A DNA stretch of 64,000 bases from Melieria omissa (lineage: Eukaryota; Arthropoda; Insecta; Diptera; Ulidiidae): contig OZ020267.1 of the NCBI GenBank assembly GCA_963971225.1, forward strand, positions 54,763,590 through 54,827,589, in the 5' to 3' direction. Shown here one piece after another: positions 1 to 10,319 of the stretch. Every line of letters starts with the position of its first letter. Positions within the stretch are counted from its first letter, which is position 1. The notes beneath the pieces are model-generated. The model was given only the letters and a program-made list of their open reading frames with translations. It was not told where the DNA came from and did no database searches. Made by a program: the position numbers and the translations under genes.

Positions 1-263
1 ACGCATGTAAATTCAATTTTAGTTACACAACTTGGGCCTCTCATTTAATGCTTAAGGTAAGTATGAAAAGTGATTTATATGTTTTGCAGGGCTACATCTC
101 AAAATTAAACTTTTTAGATTCTATGCCTACTTTTGATCTTCTTACATTAGCGAACACACTCGCGGTGGATTCCATTTTCCGCATATTCCGATAATGACGC
201 CATATTGAATAATCGAATCGAAATGAAACACCACTTCCGTTGCACGAACCTGAGGCTCTGCCA

Positions 264-272
264 TTTCTTTCC
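264..272 (+). promoter_or_regulatory. TCT-type pyrimidine initiator of RpL13A
   Basis: The string TTTCTTTCC matches the polypyrimidine (TCT) initiator used by fly ribosomal protein genes in place of the usual Inr. Starting at the central C (267) would give a 5'UTR of about 21 nt, typical of such genes. The motif is seen; its use is inferred. Confidence 0.5.
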
Positions 273-287
273 GTGCGGTTCTTAAAC

Positions 288-1688
288 ATGACTGGTTTGA
301 CGAATAGGGTAAGTGCCCGTGGTTATGCGAAAAACCCTGTGAAAATGCCATGAAAATGTACAAAAATGTTGCGGAAAGTGCGCTCGAAAGTGTAGGTTAT
401 AAAATGATATGGACATCAGCAGAGTTCTACTGAGAATTTGGCACGGAATTTGGCTTACACGTGCCTATTGGGAATAGCAGCGCAGTGCTACAATGTTAAA
501 CAAGTGGAATTCGTTTTAAATTCCGTATTCTTCAGCAAATATGAATGCATGTGGAATGCACTTTTAGTGGAACCTGGTTGATTTTATTAAGCGCTGCTGC
601 AGTTGCAACAGTCCATTGTCCGTGTGTGTTCGTTTGTTGTCATTCACGATGTGGCCATCTAACCTCACTTCTAGTTTATTTTTGATGGTTTGACTAATTT
701 GTGTTTTTCTCTTCGTTGTTTTGCAGGCCGTTGTCATTGATGGTCGTGGCCATCTGGTTGGCCGTTTGGCCTCTGTTGTCGCCAAATATTTGCTGCAAGG
801 CGGCAAAGTAGCCGTGGTGCGTTGCGAGGAGCTGAACCTGTCTGGTCATTTTTACAGGAACAAGATTAAGTACTTGGCTTACCTGCGCAAACGCTGCAAC
901 GTTAATCCCGCTCGTGGCCCATTTCACTTCCGTGCGCCATCACGCATCTTCTACAAGGCTGTGCGAGGTAAGTTTATCTTTGATTCAGTTGTGCACTTTG
1001 TTCGTACTTAATGATGAACATTTACATCTTACCTACATTATTTGAATGAAATCATGTAACGACATTTTGCCTGAACGCACACATTGCATATGTTCCGCGA
1101 GTGTTTTTCTGCACTTGTAATAAAATTAAATATTTTCTTTTGCTTGCAGGTATGTAAAAGTGATTAACAAGTGGAACTTGCCGTGTTTCCTGATGAACAA
1201 CATAACTTACCTACATTATTTGAAGTGTATCGTGTAACAATCGAAATAGACTGACCTAGACCCACAATATACCAGCTGCTCCTCGTCAACATTCGTTTGT
1301 ATACTTATGAAATGTATTTTTTTTTTTTGCAGGCATGATTCCACACAAAACCAAGCGTGGCCAAGCTGCGCTCGCTCGTTTGCGTGTCTTTGACGGTATT
1401 CCACCTCCGTATGATAAGCGTCGCCGCGTCTGCGTGCCCATTGCCATGCGCATTCTCACTCTGCGCTCGGACCGCAAATACTGCCAGGTGGGTCGTCTGT
1501 CCCACGAAGTCGGCTGGCATTACCAGGATGTGGTGAAGAGCCTGGAGAGGAAGCGCAAGGCCAAGCTGCGTGTCACCCTCAAACATAACAGAATAATGAA
1601 GAAGCTGACGGTGAAAGCGCGCGAGAATATTGCAAAGGCCGCCGAGCCCTTCAATAAGATCATCAAGTCTTACGGATACGAGTGCTAA
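288..1688 (+). CDS. RpL13A: Ribosomal protein L13A (uL13), three coding exons
   Basis: Structural protein of the large (60S) cytosolic ribosomal subunit. Exon 1 (288-308) encodes MTGLTNR and ends at a GTAAGT donor. Exon 2 (727-967) begins AVVIDGRGH after a TTTTGCAG acceptor and ends in KAVR plus one base. Exon 3 (1333-1688) restores the split Gly codon and continues MIPHKTKRG to the C-terminus KSYGYEC. The joined product is 205 aa, the usual length for fly uL13, and I recognise it almost residue for residue ([54 protein letters not shown]). The ATG at 288 is favoured because it gives the conserved N-terminus and lies about 20 nt after a pyrimidine-rich start motif. Intron 2 carries two C/D-box snoRNA-like segments. 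Family identity is near certain; exon ends rest on GT-AG and phase agreement. Confidence 0.97.
1008..1078 (+). ncRNA. Candidate C/D-box snoRNA, copy 1, in RpL13A intron 2
   Basis: C box ATGATGA at 1011-1017 and D box CTGA at 1071-1074, with a D'-like TTGA at 1042-1045 and a C'-like ATGAAAT after it. The segment before D' (CTTACCTACAT) is complementary to ATGTAGGTAAG, which from memory is a conserved stretch of eukaryotic 28S rRNA. Uncapped intronic snoRNAs are commonly hosted by ribosomal protein genes. The terminal stem is weak by eye, so the exact ends are uncertain. Confidence 0.55.
1139..1155 (+). promoter_or_regulatory. Abutting 3' and 5' splice sites (possible recursive splice point)
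   Basis: A pyrimidine tract ending TTGCTTGCAG at 1149 is followed at once by GTATGT at 1150-1155. This zero-length exon lies between the two snoRNA copies. It probably arose when a segment including the intron's acceptor was duplicated. Whether it is used is unknown. Confidence 0.4.
1186..1258 (+). ncRNA. Candidate C/D-box snoRNA, copy 2 (paralogue of copy 1)
   Basis: Shares ACTTACCTACATTATTTGAA and the following ATCxTGTAAC with copy 1, about 178 bp downstream in the same intron. C box CTGATGA at 1190-1196 (first base atypical), D' TTGA at 1220-1223, D box CTGA at 1251-1254. The guide core before D' is conserved while the D-box guide has diverged. That suggests the same D' target with a changed or lost second target. 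Confidence 0.5.
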
Positions 1689-1747
1689 ACTGGTGTCGGG
1701 TTACTTGTATAAGATTTTCAATGAGAGCAAACCAATTTTTTTTTAAC

Positions 1748-1753
1748 AATAAA
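1748..1753 (+). terminator. Poly(A) signal AATAAA of RpL13A
   Basis: AATAAA about 60 nt after the RpL13A stop codon, in an A-rich stretch. First canonical hexamer downstream. Confidence 0.7.
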
Positions 1754-2412
1754 AAATAGAAGGATTCAACAGTGAGTGACACAGGAGAATACTTGTTTGC
1801 AGTTATTTAAGGATTTAAGGATAGTGGTGGAAGTGAAGGTGGGAACTGTGAGATATTCCTGCTTTATAAGCGCCACAGTTAATAAATAGTCTAATGAGCT
1901 CATAAATGTGATCAGTTGTTGATTTGATGCAACGGATAGCTGTAAGATCGTGTATATAAATCTTCAGTTTTGACCGTAGAATCAATACTGGAGAATTTAA
2001 GGAAATTCAACATTTCACTGGGTTGGATTTGATTGGATACTGTGAATAAGTAAAGGTAAGTTCAGCGTTGAATTATAAATCGTTATGTCTGGAGGTTATG
2101 CTCCAGAGTATGCTTGTGCTAAGAGTAATAACTCTTGATAAGTTGCGCTAGACAGATATTTAAATGGACAAACCATTGGTGGCCTAGACTATGATTAAGT
2201 CTTGATTAAGGGATGGACATATTTGAGTAGCTACTACGTGCCAATTGAAATGTTGAAAGTCCATGCTAAGGGGGCAAAATACCTGACTACTACATATTTA
2301 CGTAGCGGCATATGCATCTACATATATACGGTATGTAAATTTGCTCGTTATACATATATACATACATCTGTTCAAATCAAAATTTCAAAGCGCCTGGCAA
2401 ATGTGTTGCAAT
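1754..2412. other. Intergenic, RpL13A to first SDR
   Basis: Convergent 3' ends. No supported gene, only short AT-rich runs and a few TACATA repeats near 2310-2370. Confidence 0.6.
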
Positions 2413-2414
2413 TT

Positions 2415-2420
2415 TTTATT
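2415..2420 (-). terminator. Poly(A) signal of SDR gene 1
   Basis: AATAAA on the minus strand about 190 nt beyond the stop codon of the SDR gene at 2613. Confidence 0.5.
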
Positions 2421-2612
2421 TAAGATAAATGAATTGGCGGTGTTCGTAAGTAGTTCGTTTCCAAAAATATAAAGTTTACAGTTTTGTCTGATTTTGTAGT
2501 TCCAAGAAGTTGTTGTTTGTCCAGGCAAATGAGTGCCCGGAAATTGTGCATCTTCAGCTGTTGTCTGGTATGGATACATTTCAATTTTCGTACTGAGCAC
2601 CAGTATTGCTCT

Positions 2613-3386
2613 TCATCGGGGCGTCATGGCGTGTCGTCCACCATCGACGGGCACATTGAGGCCGGTGATGAAGCTGGACAAGTCGCTGGCCAGAAAACAT
2701 ATCACGTTGGCCACCTCTTCCGGCTTGCCGCAGCGTCCTAGTGCGTGCGTCTGCTTTGAGTGCTCGATAAAATTCTTGTAGGCTTCCGGATCGAGAAATC
2801 GCTTCTGCAGGTTAGTTAAAATGACGCCCGGATTTACGGAATTGCAACGCACACCGCGCGTACCCAGTTCGAGCGCCACGCACTTTGTAAACTGATCCAC
2901 GCCCGCCTTGGATATGTTGTAGGCCAGCAGATTGGGAAACGAGCGCATGCCGCAGATGCTGGACGTGTTGACGATGGCGCCCTTTGTCTTCAGCAGTTCC
3001 GGCACCAACAACATGGTCAAGTAGTAGTACGAGCGCAGATTGGTTCGAATTAGGCGATCGAACTGTTCGAGATCGGTGGTCTCGATCGTGCGGTCCTCCA
3101 TGATGCCGGCGTTGTTGACCAGCACGTTCACGAATTTGTACTTTTGTATCGTCTGATCGGCTATGCACTTGATGTCCTCCTCCTTGCTCATGTCGATCTC
3201 GAACTGCAGCGGCTCCTTCCCACCGGCCGATTCACATCGGCATTTGTCCACTGTCTCCTGCAACATTTCGCCATTGAGGTCGGCGAGAGCCAGATTGGCG
3301 CCCAACTTGGCGAACTTCACTGCTGTGGCGCGGCCAATGCCGGAAGCCGCTCCTGTCAAAAGTACCACTTTGTTGATGAAATTCAT
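2613..3386 (-). CDS. Short-chain dehydrogenase/reductase 1 (classical SDR, 257 aa)
   Basis: NAD(P)-dependent oxidoreductase of the classical SDR family, closest in feel to the Drosophila CG12171/CG31549 type (FabG-like fold). Substrate unknown. Rossmann motif TGAASGIG at residues 11-18, NNAG at 91-94, structural Asn 116, and catalytic Ser143-Tyr156-Lys160. Asp36, at the end of the second beta strand (ALADL), suggests a preference for NAD over NADP. It is a single exon of complete family length and ends VDGGRHAMTPR. No signal peptide or membrane segment, so probably cytosolic. First of three tandem paralogues on this strand. It is the most divergent at the C-terminus (TPR rather than CPR) and lacks the GGMD loop of the other two. 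Confidence 0.92.
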   Translation of the reverse strand: MNFINKVVLLTGAASGIGRATAVKFAKLGANLALADLNGEMLQETVDKCRCESAGGKEPLQFEIDMSKEEDIKCIADQTIQKYKFVNVLVNNAGIMEDRTIETTDLEQFDRLIRTNLRSYYYLTMLLVPELLKTKGAIVNTSSICGMRSFPNLLAYNISKAGVDQFTKCVALELGTRGVRCNSVNPGVILTNLQKRFLDPEAYKNFIEHSKQTHALGRCGKPEEVANVICFLASDLSSFITGLNVPVDGGRHAMTPR

Positions 3387-4825
3387 TTCGTTTTATTTTG
3401 TTTTTGTGCTCTTTCCAATTATGAAAATGAAGGGACAGCTTTTATTTTATGGGGAGAGTAGAATTTGCAATTTGAAAGACAAAATAGGGGAATAATTTTG
3501 ATCATAGTGAAATAAATATTTCATTGATTTTGATTGCTTGATGCTTTAAACGAGCACAGACATTTATTTGGCATGGAAATTCAGCGATAACAATTTTGAT
3601 TATTATTATTAGATTGGGGTCTGGCATGATATACAAATATATATGTCATATTATATATTTGTGTCATGAGGTCGGGTGTTCAGTGCTTTGGTGTTTCTTG
3701 TGCGAAATCAAAGGGGAAGTTCGATAAAAGGCAAACAGCTTCAGATACAAATGTTTGGAACATACAATGGATTAATAGAAGGTTTGAGTGTACATCGCCA
3801 CCTTCCAGTGCACCTAATAGTTTGAGATCGTTGTGGGTGCACTACCATCAAGTTGGATCGGTTGGAAAATCTGGCCAATTTGAATGTTCACGCACTTTGT
3901 AATGGAATGATGTGGTCTCACTATCTTCATTACAAAATCTGCTAAATTCTACTAACCATAGGATCGTTTAAGCGGCAGTTTAAATATTTAAACAACTTGC
4001 AACGTCATTTGGTCTGATCGTGGGCAGTCTAAGAAATTCGTTGTCTCTGGCGTTTAGTAGCGTTTAATGAGTTCTGAAAGTAGGTTCAGATCTGATAACA
4101 GAGGTAATTGCACTGTTTTGGAAGCTGATGTGCCTCTTTACATTGTTTTATTCGTTCTTTTCCTGAAACAAGTAAAGAAATCGTTTGTTCTCGTGATCGA
4201 GCCATTTGAGGTCTCCCGGAGATAACTTAATACATACATTGATTAAATTGGGTGAACGAATTTTTTACTGTTACTTTTGCAGAAGTAATCAATTTGTACA
4301 GTAAGTTCCTTAAAACGAGAATCGATTTTTTCAAAATTTTATTACTAAGTGTTTGCGATATGTTGGTGAAAAAAAAATTTTACAAAGGTTCACTGACAAA
4401 AGATGTCGCAGGTCCTTGAAGAATTATTCATGCGTTGTTTGAAGATATGGATTTAGGTTAACCATCGACTGTGGCGACTTGGCCAACTCGTGCATGTGGA
4501 TGACGAAAAGAAAAACCAATGTAAAAGCCAAACTTGGATGAAGACACACTTGAAGAAGGCCAAAACAAGCTAATCAATTGTTCAGAATATATATGTAATA
4601 TATGTAATAAGTGGACTGCATTAACAATAAGAACAAATATTACAATAAAAATTATGTAACAATTTTCATATTTAAGTTTGAATTTTGTAATCAAACAGAT
4701 TGCAATATCTAACACAAAAACAATTTAAATGCACATAATTATCGGATAGACAGATATTCGTACGTATAGTATACTATATACTATACTATGTTCGTACGTA
4801 AAGTGCTGCGTTGGTCGACACGCGA
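3387..4825. other. Intergenic between SDR 1 and SDR 2
   Basis: The SDR 1 promoter should lie at about 3390-3470; an A-rich TATA-like stretch is near 3440-3455 on the minus strand. Otherwise AT-rich DNA. At about 4757-4803 a near-palindrome of TAGTATACTATATACTATA type is flanked by two CGTACGTA motifs. Short ORFs here look like chance. Confidence 0.5.
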
Positions 4826-5677
4826 TTAGCGGGGACACATGGCGTGACGGCCGCCATCGACCGGCAGGCTGACACCAGTAATGAAGCTCGCCATATTGCT
4901 GGCCAGGAACGCTATCACGCCCGCCACCTCGTCCACATGACCGACACGGCCCAGCGCGTGTGTAGTCTTCGCGTGTTCCAGAAACTTGCTGTACGCCTCG
5001 TCGTCCATGCCGCCGCGCTTGTGAATCTCCGTCACAATGACGCCGGGATTCACGGCATTGCAGCGCACACCCTTGGGAGCCAGCTCCAGCGCTACGCAGC
5101 GCGTAAACTGATCCACAGCCGCTTTGGAGATGTTGTAGGACAGCACGCCGGGGAAGGCGCGTATGCCGTTCACACTCGACACGTTGACGATGCAGCCTTT
5201 GCTCTCGATCAGGTACGGCGTGGCCAACGAGGTCAGCTGGAAGACGGCGCGCATGTTCGTGTCCATCACGCAGTCGTACTGGTCCAGCGTGGTGGTCTCG
5301 ATGGTGCCCGTCTGCAGCATGCCGGCGTTGTTCACCAGCACATCGATGCGGCCGTAGGTGGCGATCGTCTGGTCGACAATGCGTTGCACGTCGTCCTCGT
5401 TGGTCATGTCGGCATGCACCAGCAGCGGCGAGTGATCGTGCACGTCGATCACCTTGTCCGCCAGCTCGCGCAGCTTGTCGCGGTTGCGGCCCACCACCGT
5501 CAACAGACCGCCCCACTTGGCGAACTCCATGGCGGTGGCGGCGCCGATGCCCGAGCTGGAGCCCGTTATTATGACCACCTTGTTGGTGAAGTCCACCGGC
5601 GACCGGGGCGGCGGCAGTGCCGTCTCCTCTCTAACGTCAATTGACTGGCTGCACTCAATGCTGTGCATCTTATGCAT
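4826..5677 (-). CDS. Short-chain dehydrogenase/reductase 2 (283 aa, N-terminal extension)
   Basis: Classical SDR paralogue of its two neighbours. TGSSSGIG at residues 38-45, NNAG at 116-119, catalytic Ser168-Tyr181-Lys185, conserved GGMDDEAY and VDGGRHAMCPR near the end. Unlike its neighbours it carries about 27 extra N-terminal residues (MHKMHSIECS through PPRSP) before the usual VDFTNKVVIITG start. No ATG lies at the usual start position, so the extension is required unless there is an unseen splice; Met4 is an alternative start. The residues after beta-2 (VGRNR) suggest NADP rather than NAD. It is clearly more GC-rich at third positions than the flanking SDRs, which leaves a long meaningless open frame on the other strand. 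Single exon; substrate unknown. Confidence 0.92.
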   Translation of the reverse strand: MHKMHSIECSQSIDVREETALPPPRSPVDFTNKVVIITGSSSGIGAATAMEFAKWGGLLTVVGRNRDKLRELADKVIDVHDHSPLLVHADMTNEDDVQRIVDQTIATYGRIDVLVNNAGMLQTGTIETTTLDQYDCVMDTNMRAVFQLTSLATPYLIESKGCIVNVSSVNGIRAFPGVLSYNISKAAVDQFTRCVALELAPKGVRCNAVNPGVIVTEIHKRGGMDDEAYSKFLEHAKTTHALGRVGHVDEVAGVIAFLASNMASFITGVSLPVDGGRHAMCPR

Positions 5678-7519
5678 GTTGCCGAAATTTCAAGAACAAT
5701 GCTACGAAACGATGAAGCGAACCAGAAACGCGTAAATACTGCGAGCAGTGAACAATGAAAATTGAACAAGCGAACAGCTTCGCACAGCGTGATCGCTTTT
5801 CCCTAATCTGTTCGGTTCACTAGCTACTTGAGACTGTGGAAAACATACAAAATTGTGTTGAATTGCCACACACTGGACAACGGCGCTCTCCCGCCCACTT
5901 AAGTTTTCTCTTTGCTGGCTGTGGTTGCTGGGGGCTTCGAGCGGCCTTTGCTCTCACCCACCAATTCACCTGCAACAGGGTGGTTGACTGAGTAACAAGT
6001 TGAGCGGTTTTTCTTCATTGGTGGGAAATTTAAATCCCCATTTAAATGTAACGAACAAAAATGCGTCGAAAAAACGCAGACGATATGTGAAATGTTTTGT
6101 ACATCTTACAACTTTCGAACGTATTTTTTCATCTGAAATACAATTTTGCAACGTTTTTAATAATTACCTTTGCTACTACCACACCCGTTGCCACCGATCA
6201 GAATATGTACTGTGGAGAGACAAATTGTTGGCTCTCAAACGATAGACGAATGTTTTCCATGACGCTATTTTTACGCTCAACGGCCGGTTGCGATTTGCTG
6301 ATAAGCAGCCAGTGTCATGAATGTTTTACTCAATGTCTATCGCGGCTGTCGGACGATGGTTTGCATTGGCCGATACAGATACACAGAGTTTCGAGGAAGG
6401 CATTAATTCGGGGCAGACCATTAATGTCGGTTCTTGTAGCAGAAGTAATATACACATTTTTAGATATGAATGTGAATGCGTACATAGCTGGGTGTGTATA
6501 CACATTTAAAAAAAATTAAGTTTAAAACCATGAGCACATAAGATGTTCTGACCAATGCATTGGTGTTGCAAAAGATTTAAGCAAATAGTAAACATACAGT
6601 TATAAAATAGGAAACATAAAACAGGGTGAAATTGACTTCTAAAAGTTACGCTTCGCACGCACTGTTCCATATGACCATAGATATATAAACTGTTCCTAAA
6701 CAGCAGTGGCAAATGTCGGTGTGTTAATATTTATGTTTAATAATATTTCGTTTGGGTTTATTGGTGACCAATTAACAGCGCGAATATCTCGGACTGTTCT
6801 GGACCACAAAGTACACTACGACCCCTTTATGTCAAAAAGCCATTCAAAGTGAACACACTAATTGAGTTGATTAAGCGTTGATTTGGTTATTAAAAAGAAA
6901 GAAAAATTTACTTTGTTGTAGATATGCCTCGGCAGAATAGCCGGTCATGGCCAGCCGTTCAGTTGGATCGACATACAATTTTTCTACGGGGGGAATATGG
7001 TGGTAGCATCTGGTTTATCAGGTGCGACCGGTTGTTTTAAAATTGCCATCTCAACTATCAGAATTGAATTTATAAAAAACGCGCCAATGCCTAATTACGC
7101 TGTCACTAACCCCATTAGAAGAATACTTTACGTGGCACTGGCAACTGCAAGGTTAGTTAAGTGTCACTCCCTAAGTGCAATAAATATGTACCAATGGTAT
7201 ACTGAATATTCAGTGTTTGTCACACATTGCTATTCTATTGAGTAGTAGAAATGGTATTTTTATAATGTTAGCTGCAACCATAATATGTAATGTATAGTTA
7301 TAGTGTGTTTAAGATAAATTTTATTTTCAGATTTTGAAATCGGCACTTTTTTTATAAACCACTTCTACATACAACTCGAAACAGTTTTTGAAAAATATTT
7401 TCTTGCAAAAAATCACATTTGTATCAAAAAATCGCATGTCTAATCATATTTAAATGCAAACGGCTTTGACTTTAGTCAGCTCCAATGATTGTTTCAGTGA
7501 CAGTAAGAAAATCGACAAG
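5678..7519. other. Intergenic between SDR 2 and SDR 3
   Basis: 1.8 kb with no supported gene. The SDR 2 promoter should lie just above 5678. The open frames near 6100-6520 have no coding character that I recognise. Confidence 0.5.
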
Positions 7520-7525
7520 TTTATT
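7520..7525 (-). terminator. AATAAA overlapping the SDR 3 stop codon
   Basis: The stop TAA at 7527-7525 runs directly into an AATAAA hexamer. If used, the 3'UTR would be only 15-35 nt. Confidence 0.4.
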
Positions 7526-8292
7526 TAACGCGGGCACATGGCATGCCGACCGCCGTCGACAGCCAAGCTGATGCCGGTCGTAAAGCTGGCCAGTTCACTC
7601 GCCAAGAAAGTGATGGCGTTCGCCACCTCGTCGACGGTTCCGGCACGGCCCAATGCATGAGTCGTCTTTGAGTGTTCCAGGAATTTCGCATAGGTCTCCT
7701 CGTCCATGCCGCCGCGTTTGTGCAGGTTGGTCACCGTAACGCCGGGATTCACGCAATTGGCGCGCACTCCCTTGGCGGCCAGCTCTAGTGCCACGCAACG
7801 CGTAAACTGATCCACACCCATCTTCGAGATGTTGTACGCTAGCACGCCCGGGAAGGATCTTATGCCGTTCACGCTCGACACGTTCACAATGTTGCCTTTG
7901 CTTTTCACCAGTTCCGGCACGGCCAGCATGGTCAGATGATACATGGCGCGCAAGTTGGTGTTCATGACGCGATCGTACTGTGCCAGGCTAGTGTTCTCGA
8001 TGGTGCCCGTCTCAATGATGCCCGCATTGTTCACCAGCACGTCCAGCTTTTTATACTTTTGCATCGTTTCCTGCCAGATGCGTTCGGTGTCTGCCTCTTT
8101 GGCAATGTCGCCGGCCACCAATAGTGGCTCCTGGCCCACACAGGCACATTTCTGAGCTACCTCCTTAAGATTTTCCAAGTTGCGGCCGTTCAGCGCGAGT
8201 GCAGCACCAAGTTGGGCAAATTTAACAGCCGCAGCAGCGCCAATGCCCGAGCTGGCGCCTGTGATGAGCACCACTTTTCCGGTAAAATTCAT
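7525..8292 (-). CDS. Short-chain dehydrogenase/reductase 3 (classical SDR, 255 aa)
   Basis: Classical NAD(P)H oxidoreductase. TGASSGIG at residues 11-18, NNAG at 88-91, Asn113, catalytic Ser140-Tyr153-Lys157. Starts MNFTGKVVLITG and ends VDGGRHAMCPR, exactly family length. It is closer to SDR 2 than to SDR 1: both have TGTIE, the VNGIR stretch after the catalytic Ser, and the HKRGGMD loop. The GRN after beta-2 suggests NADP. Single exon. A minus-strand TATAAA lies about 125 bp upstream (8415-8420). The poly(A) hexamer AATAAA overlaps the stop codon. Substrate cannot be read from sequence. Confidence 0.92.
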   Translation of the reverse strand: MNFTGKVVLITGASSGIGAAAAVKFAQLGAALALNGRNLENLKEVAQKCACVGQEPLLVAGDIAKEADTERIWQETMQKYKKLDVLVNNAGIIETGTIENTSLAQYDRVMNTNLRAMYHLTMLAVPELVKSKGNIVNVSSVNGIRSFPGVLAYNISKMGVDQFTRCVALELAAKGVRANCVNPGVTVTNLHKRGGMDEETYAKFLEHSKTTHALGRAGTVDEVANAITFLASELASFTTGISLAVDGGRHAMCPR

Positions 8293-8414
8293 GATGATTA
8301 CTATTGCTGTTTCTTATGCGTTGAAACTGTTTGCGGTGCAGTTACGTAATATTCCGGCTGATACTGTTATCGGTGTTTTTTTGTTCGTTTTTTTGCAACG
8401 ATTTTCGCAGTTTG

Positions 8415-8420
8415 TTTATA
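8415..8420 (-). promoter_or_regulatory. TATA box candidate for SDR 3
   Basis: TATAAA on the minus strand about 125 bp upstream of the SDR 3 ATG, giving a plausible 5'UTR of about 90 nt. Confidence 0.35.
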
Positions 8421-9334
8421 TTGGAAGAGGTTTTATTTCGTTCGGTTCTGTTGACCTTGAGCGGCTGGCAATTGAATTCACAAGAAACAGCTGAGTGGAG
8501 CACAGGGTTGCATTAAGCAGAAAACTGTGAATTAATTCACAGTGCGCAGAAATTCAAAATTCATTACGAAAATAGTAAATGTTCTATAACTAAATATTAA
8601 ACATTTTACATTTAATTGGAAAATACATATGCATACGTGTAAAAACATTCAAAATACAAATTGAATTTCAGGTTTCTAATTGCGAGGAGCGACGCCGATG
8701 CAAGTATTCGAATACAAAGCAGCGCCGGTGTCGAGAAGTAGAATGGCCATCACTGAGTTTGTCCCAGCTCTATTTTTCCCCCCAAGTTTACAAAATAAAA
8801 CTAACAAATTGGCCATTTGTTTTATCTAAGTGTTTATTTGTTTAATGTTAATTATTAATATCATCCACCATACCACCAACGCTACGTCCGCAATATCCAT
8901 CGTTCGCCGTTCAACTATGCTAGAAGTACATTTGCTTTTCATTTTACAATACATTAAGTACTTAAATATCAAATACAATTGCGCTCCGCTCCGTTCGTCA
9001 GGAACGTGCGTTACATTCCACAGTAAATTAATGCGGGGATTTTGAATACTTTGAGATTCAAGACTTGCTTCGGTTGCTGGTTGGGTTTGAATTTAGAAAA
9101 ATATGTCTCCGATTTCTGGACATCTCTCAGGGACTGGTTGTGTGTTTATGCAAATTTTGCATCTGAAATACACCTTTTTGTAAATTGTAAGTTTTTACAA
9201 TGCTGCGCGCGTCAGTGTTGTATTGAAATTGTCAATGCGTGCTTGCGTCAAACGATTCATTTCAATATTTAAATGATTTGTTTTGCTTGTCGTTATACTT
9301 TTGAACGTGACGGTCAGTCATACGTACATTACTC

Positions 9335-9382
9335 TTGTGTATGTGTGTGCGCTGCAAGTGTGTGTGTGTATGTGTGTGTAGA
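9335..9382. repeat. TG-rich microsatellite
   Basis: Interrupted run of TGTGTG units. Confidence 0.7.
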
Positions 9383-10319
9383 GTGGGGATAATATACAAT
9401 ACATGATCGCAAGGATATAAAAAGGTTACAATTTTGCTTTCATAAGAAAAAATTGGAAGTTAAAGTTGTTTTTTCTTTATTCATCGCACACACTTTCAAA
9501 GTTGGTTTATTTATATGTAGTTATTTGCGATATAGAATAGAATAGTATATATGTGGGGCACATAAATTGCACATGTAAATGTACAGCAAGTAACAAAGCC
9601 ACTACAATTGTGCAGCAACAAAATTTAATTTATATGCACAGCTACAACTGTTTTTTTTTTTGACTGATTGATTAGTGAGGTCACTGTCTGATGAATGGTT
9701 TGCGAGACTTGATGGTAAATATGTCTTATTAGACATTTGTATGTTTCAATTAATAAATCAAAAATATTAACTGAAATTATGGACCAAGAATAAGTCTGTG
9801 GCCAAAAACAATAATGGCTTAATTTCAAAAGCTTTTTTTTTCACAAAACTAGTCAGTGTTAGATAATGAAACTTAAACTGAACAAGGCTTTTAGCTGATG
9901 AACTTGAATGAATGAATACAAGTTTAACATAAAATGTATGTACTACTGTTCTGTCTTGATTACATTCAATGGCAACTATTACAAATATATTAAACCTAAT
10001 TGCTAAGCAATAAGTAAAACGGATTTCAGTTACAGTTTGCCAGTTTTTGTTTTTTTAGACTATTAGTTGTGGGTTTACGTAGTTGATTTCATCACACAAT
10101 CTTACACAGAGTCAACTTAATAAGAATGCGATTAATTAGTTAAAGTTTGGGTTAATTTTGTTGTTAATCACTGATGGCTAGTGTGTCAAATGTGTTTTGA
10201 CGATAACTTAGTTTTTTAAATATCCAATACAACAAACATAAAGTTCGTGCAAGTTACGTTGCAAGATGCAAAAGGTAAATTTTTTACAAAGAAGAGAAAC
10301 ATTTTAATTTTTGTTATCA

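Noticed and set aside
721..726. Start of RpL13A at 721
   Set aside because: This is TTG inside the intron's TTTTGCAG acceptor. The conserved MTGLTNR N-terminus lies in the exon at 288-308.
4811..5644. 277-codon open frame on the + strand
   Set aside because: Exact antisense shadow of SDR 2. It is open because of that gene's high GC3, Arg/His/Val-rich and without known motifs.
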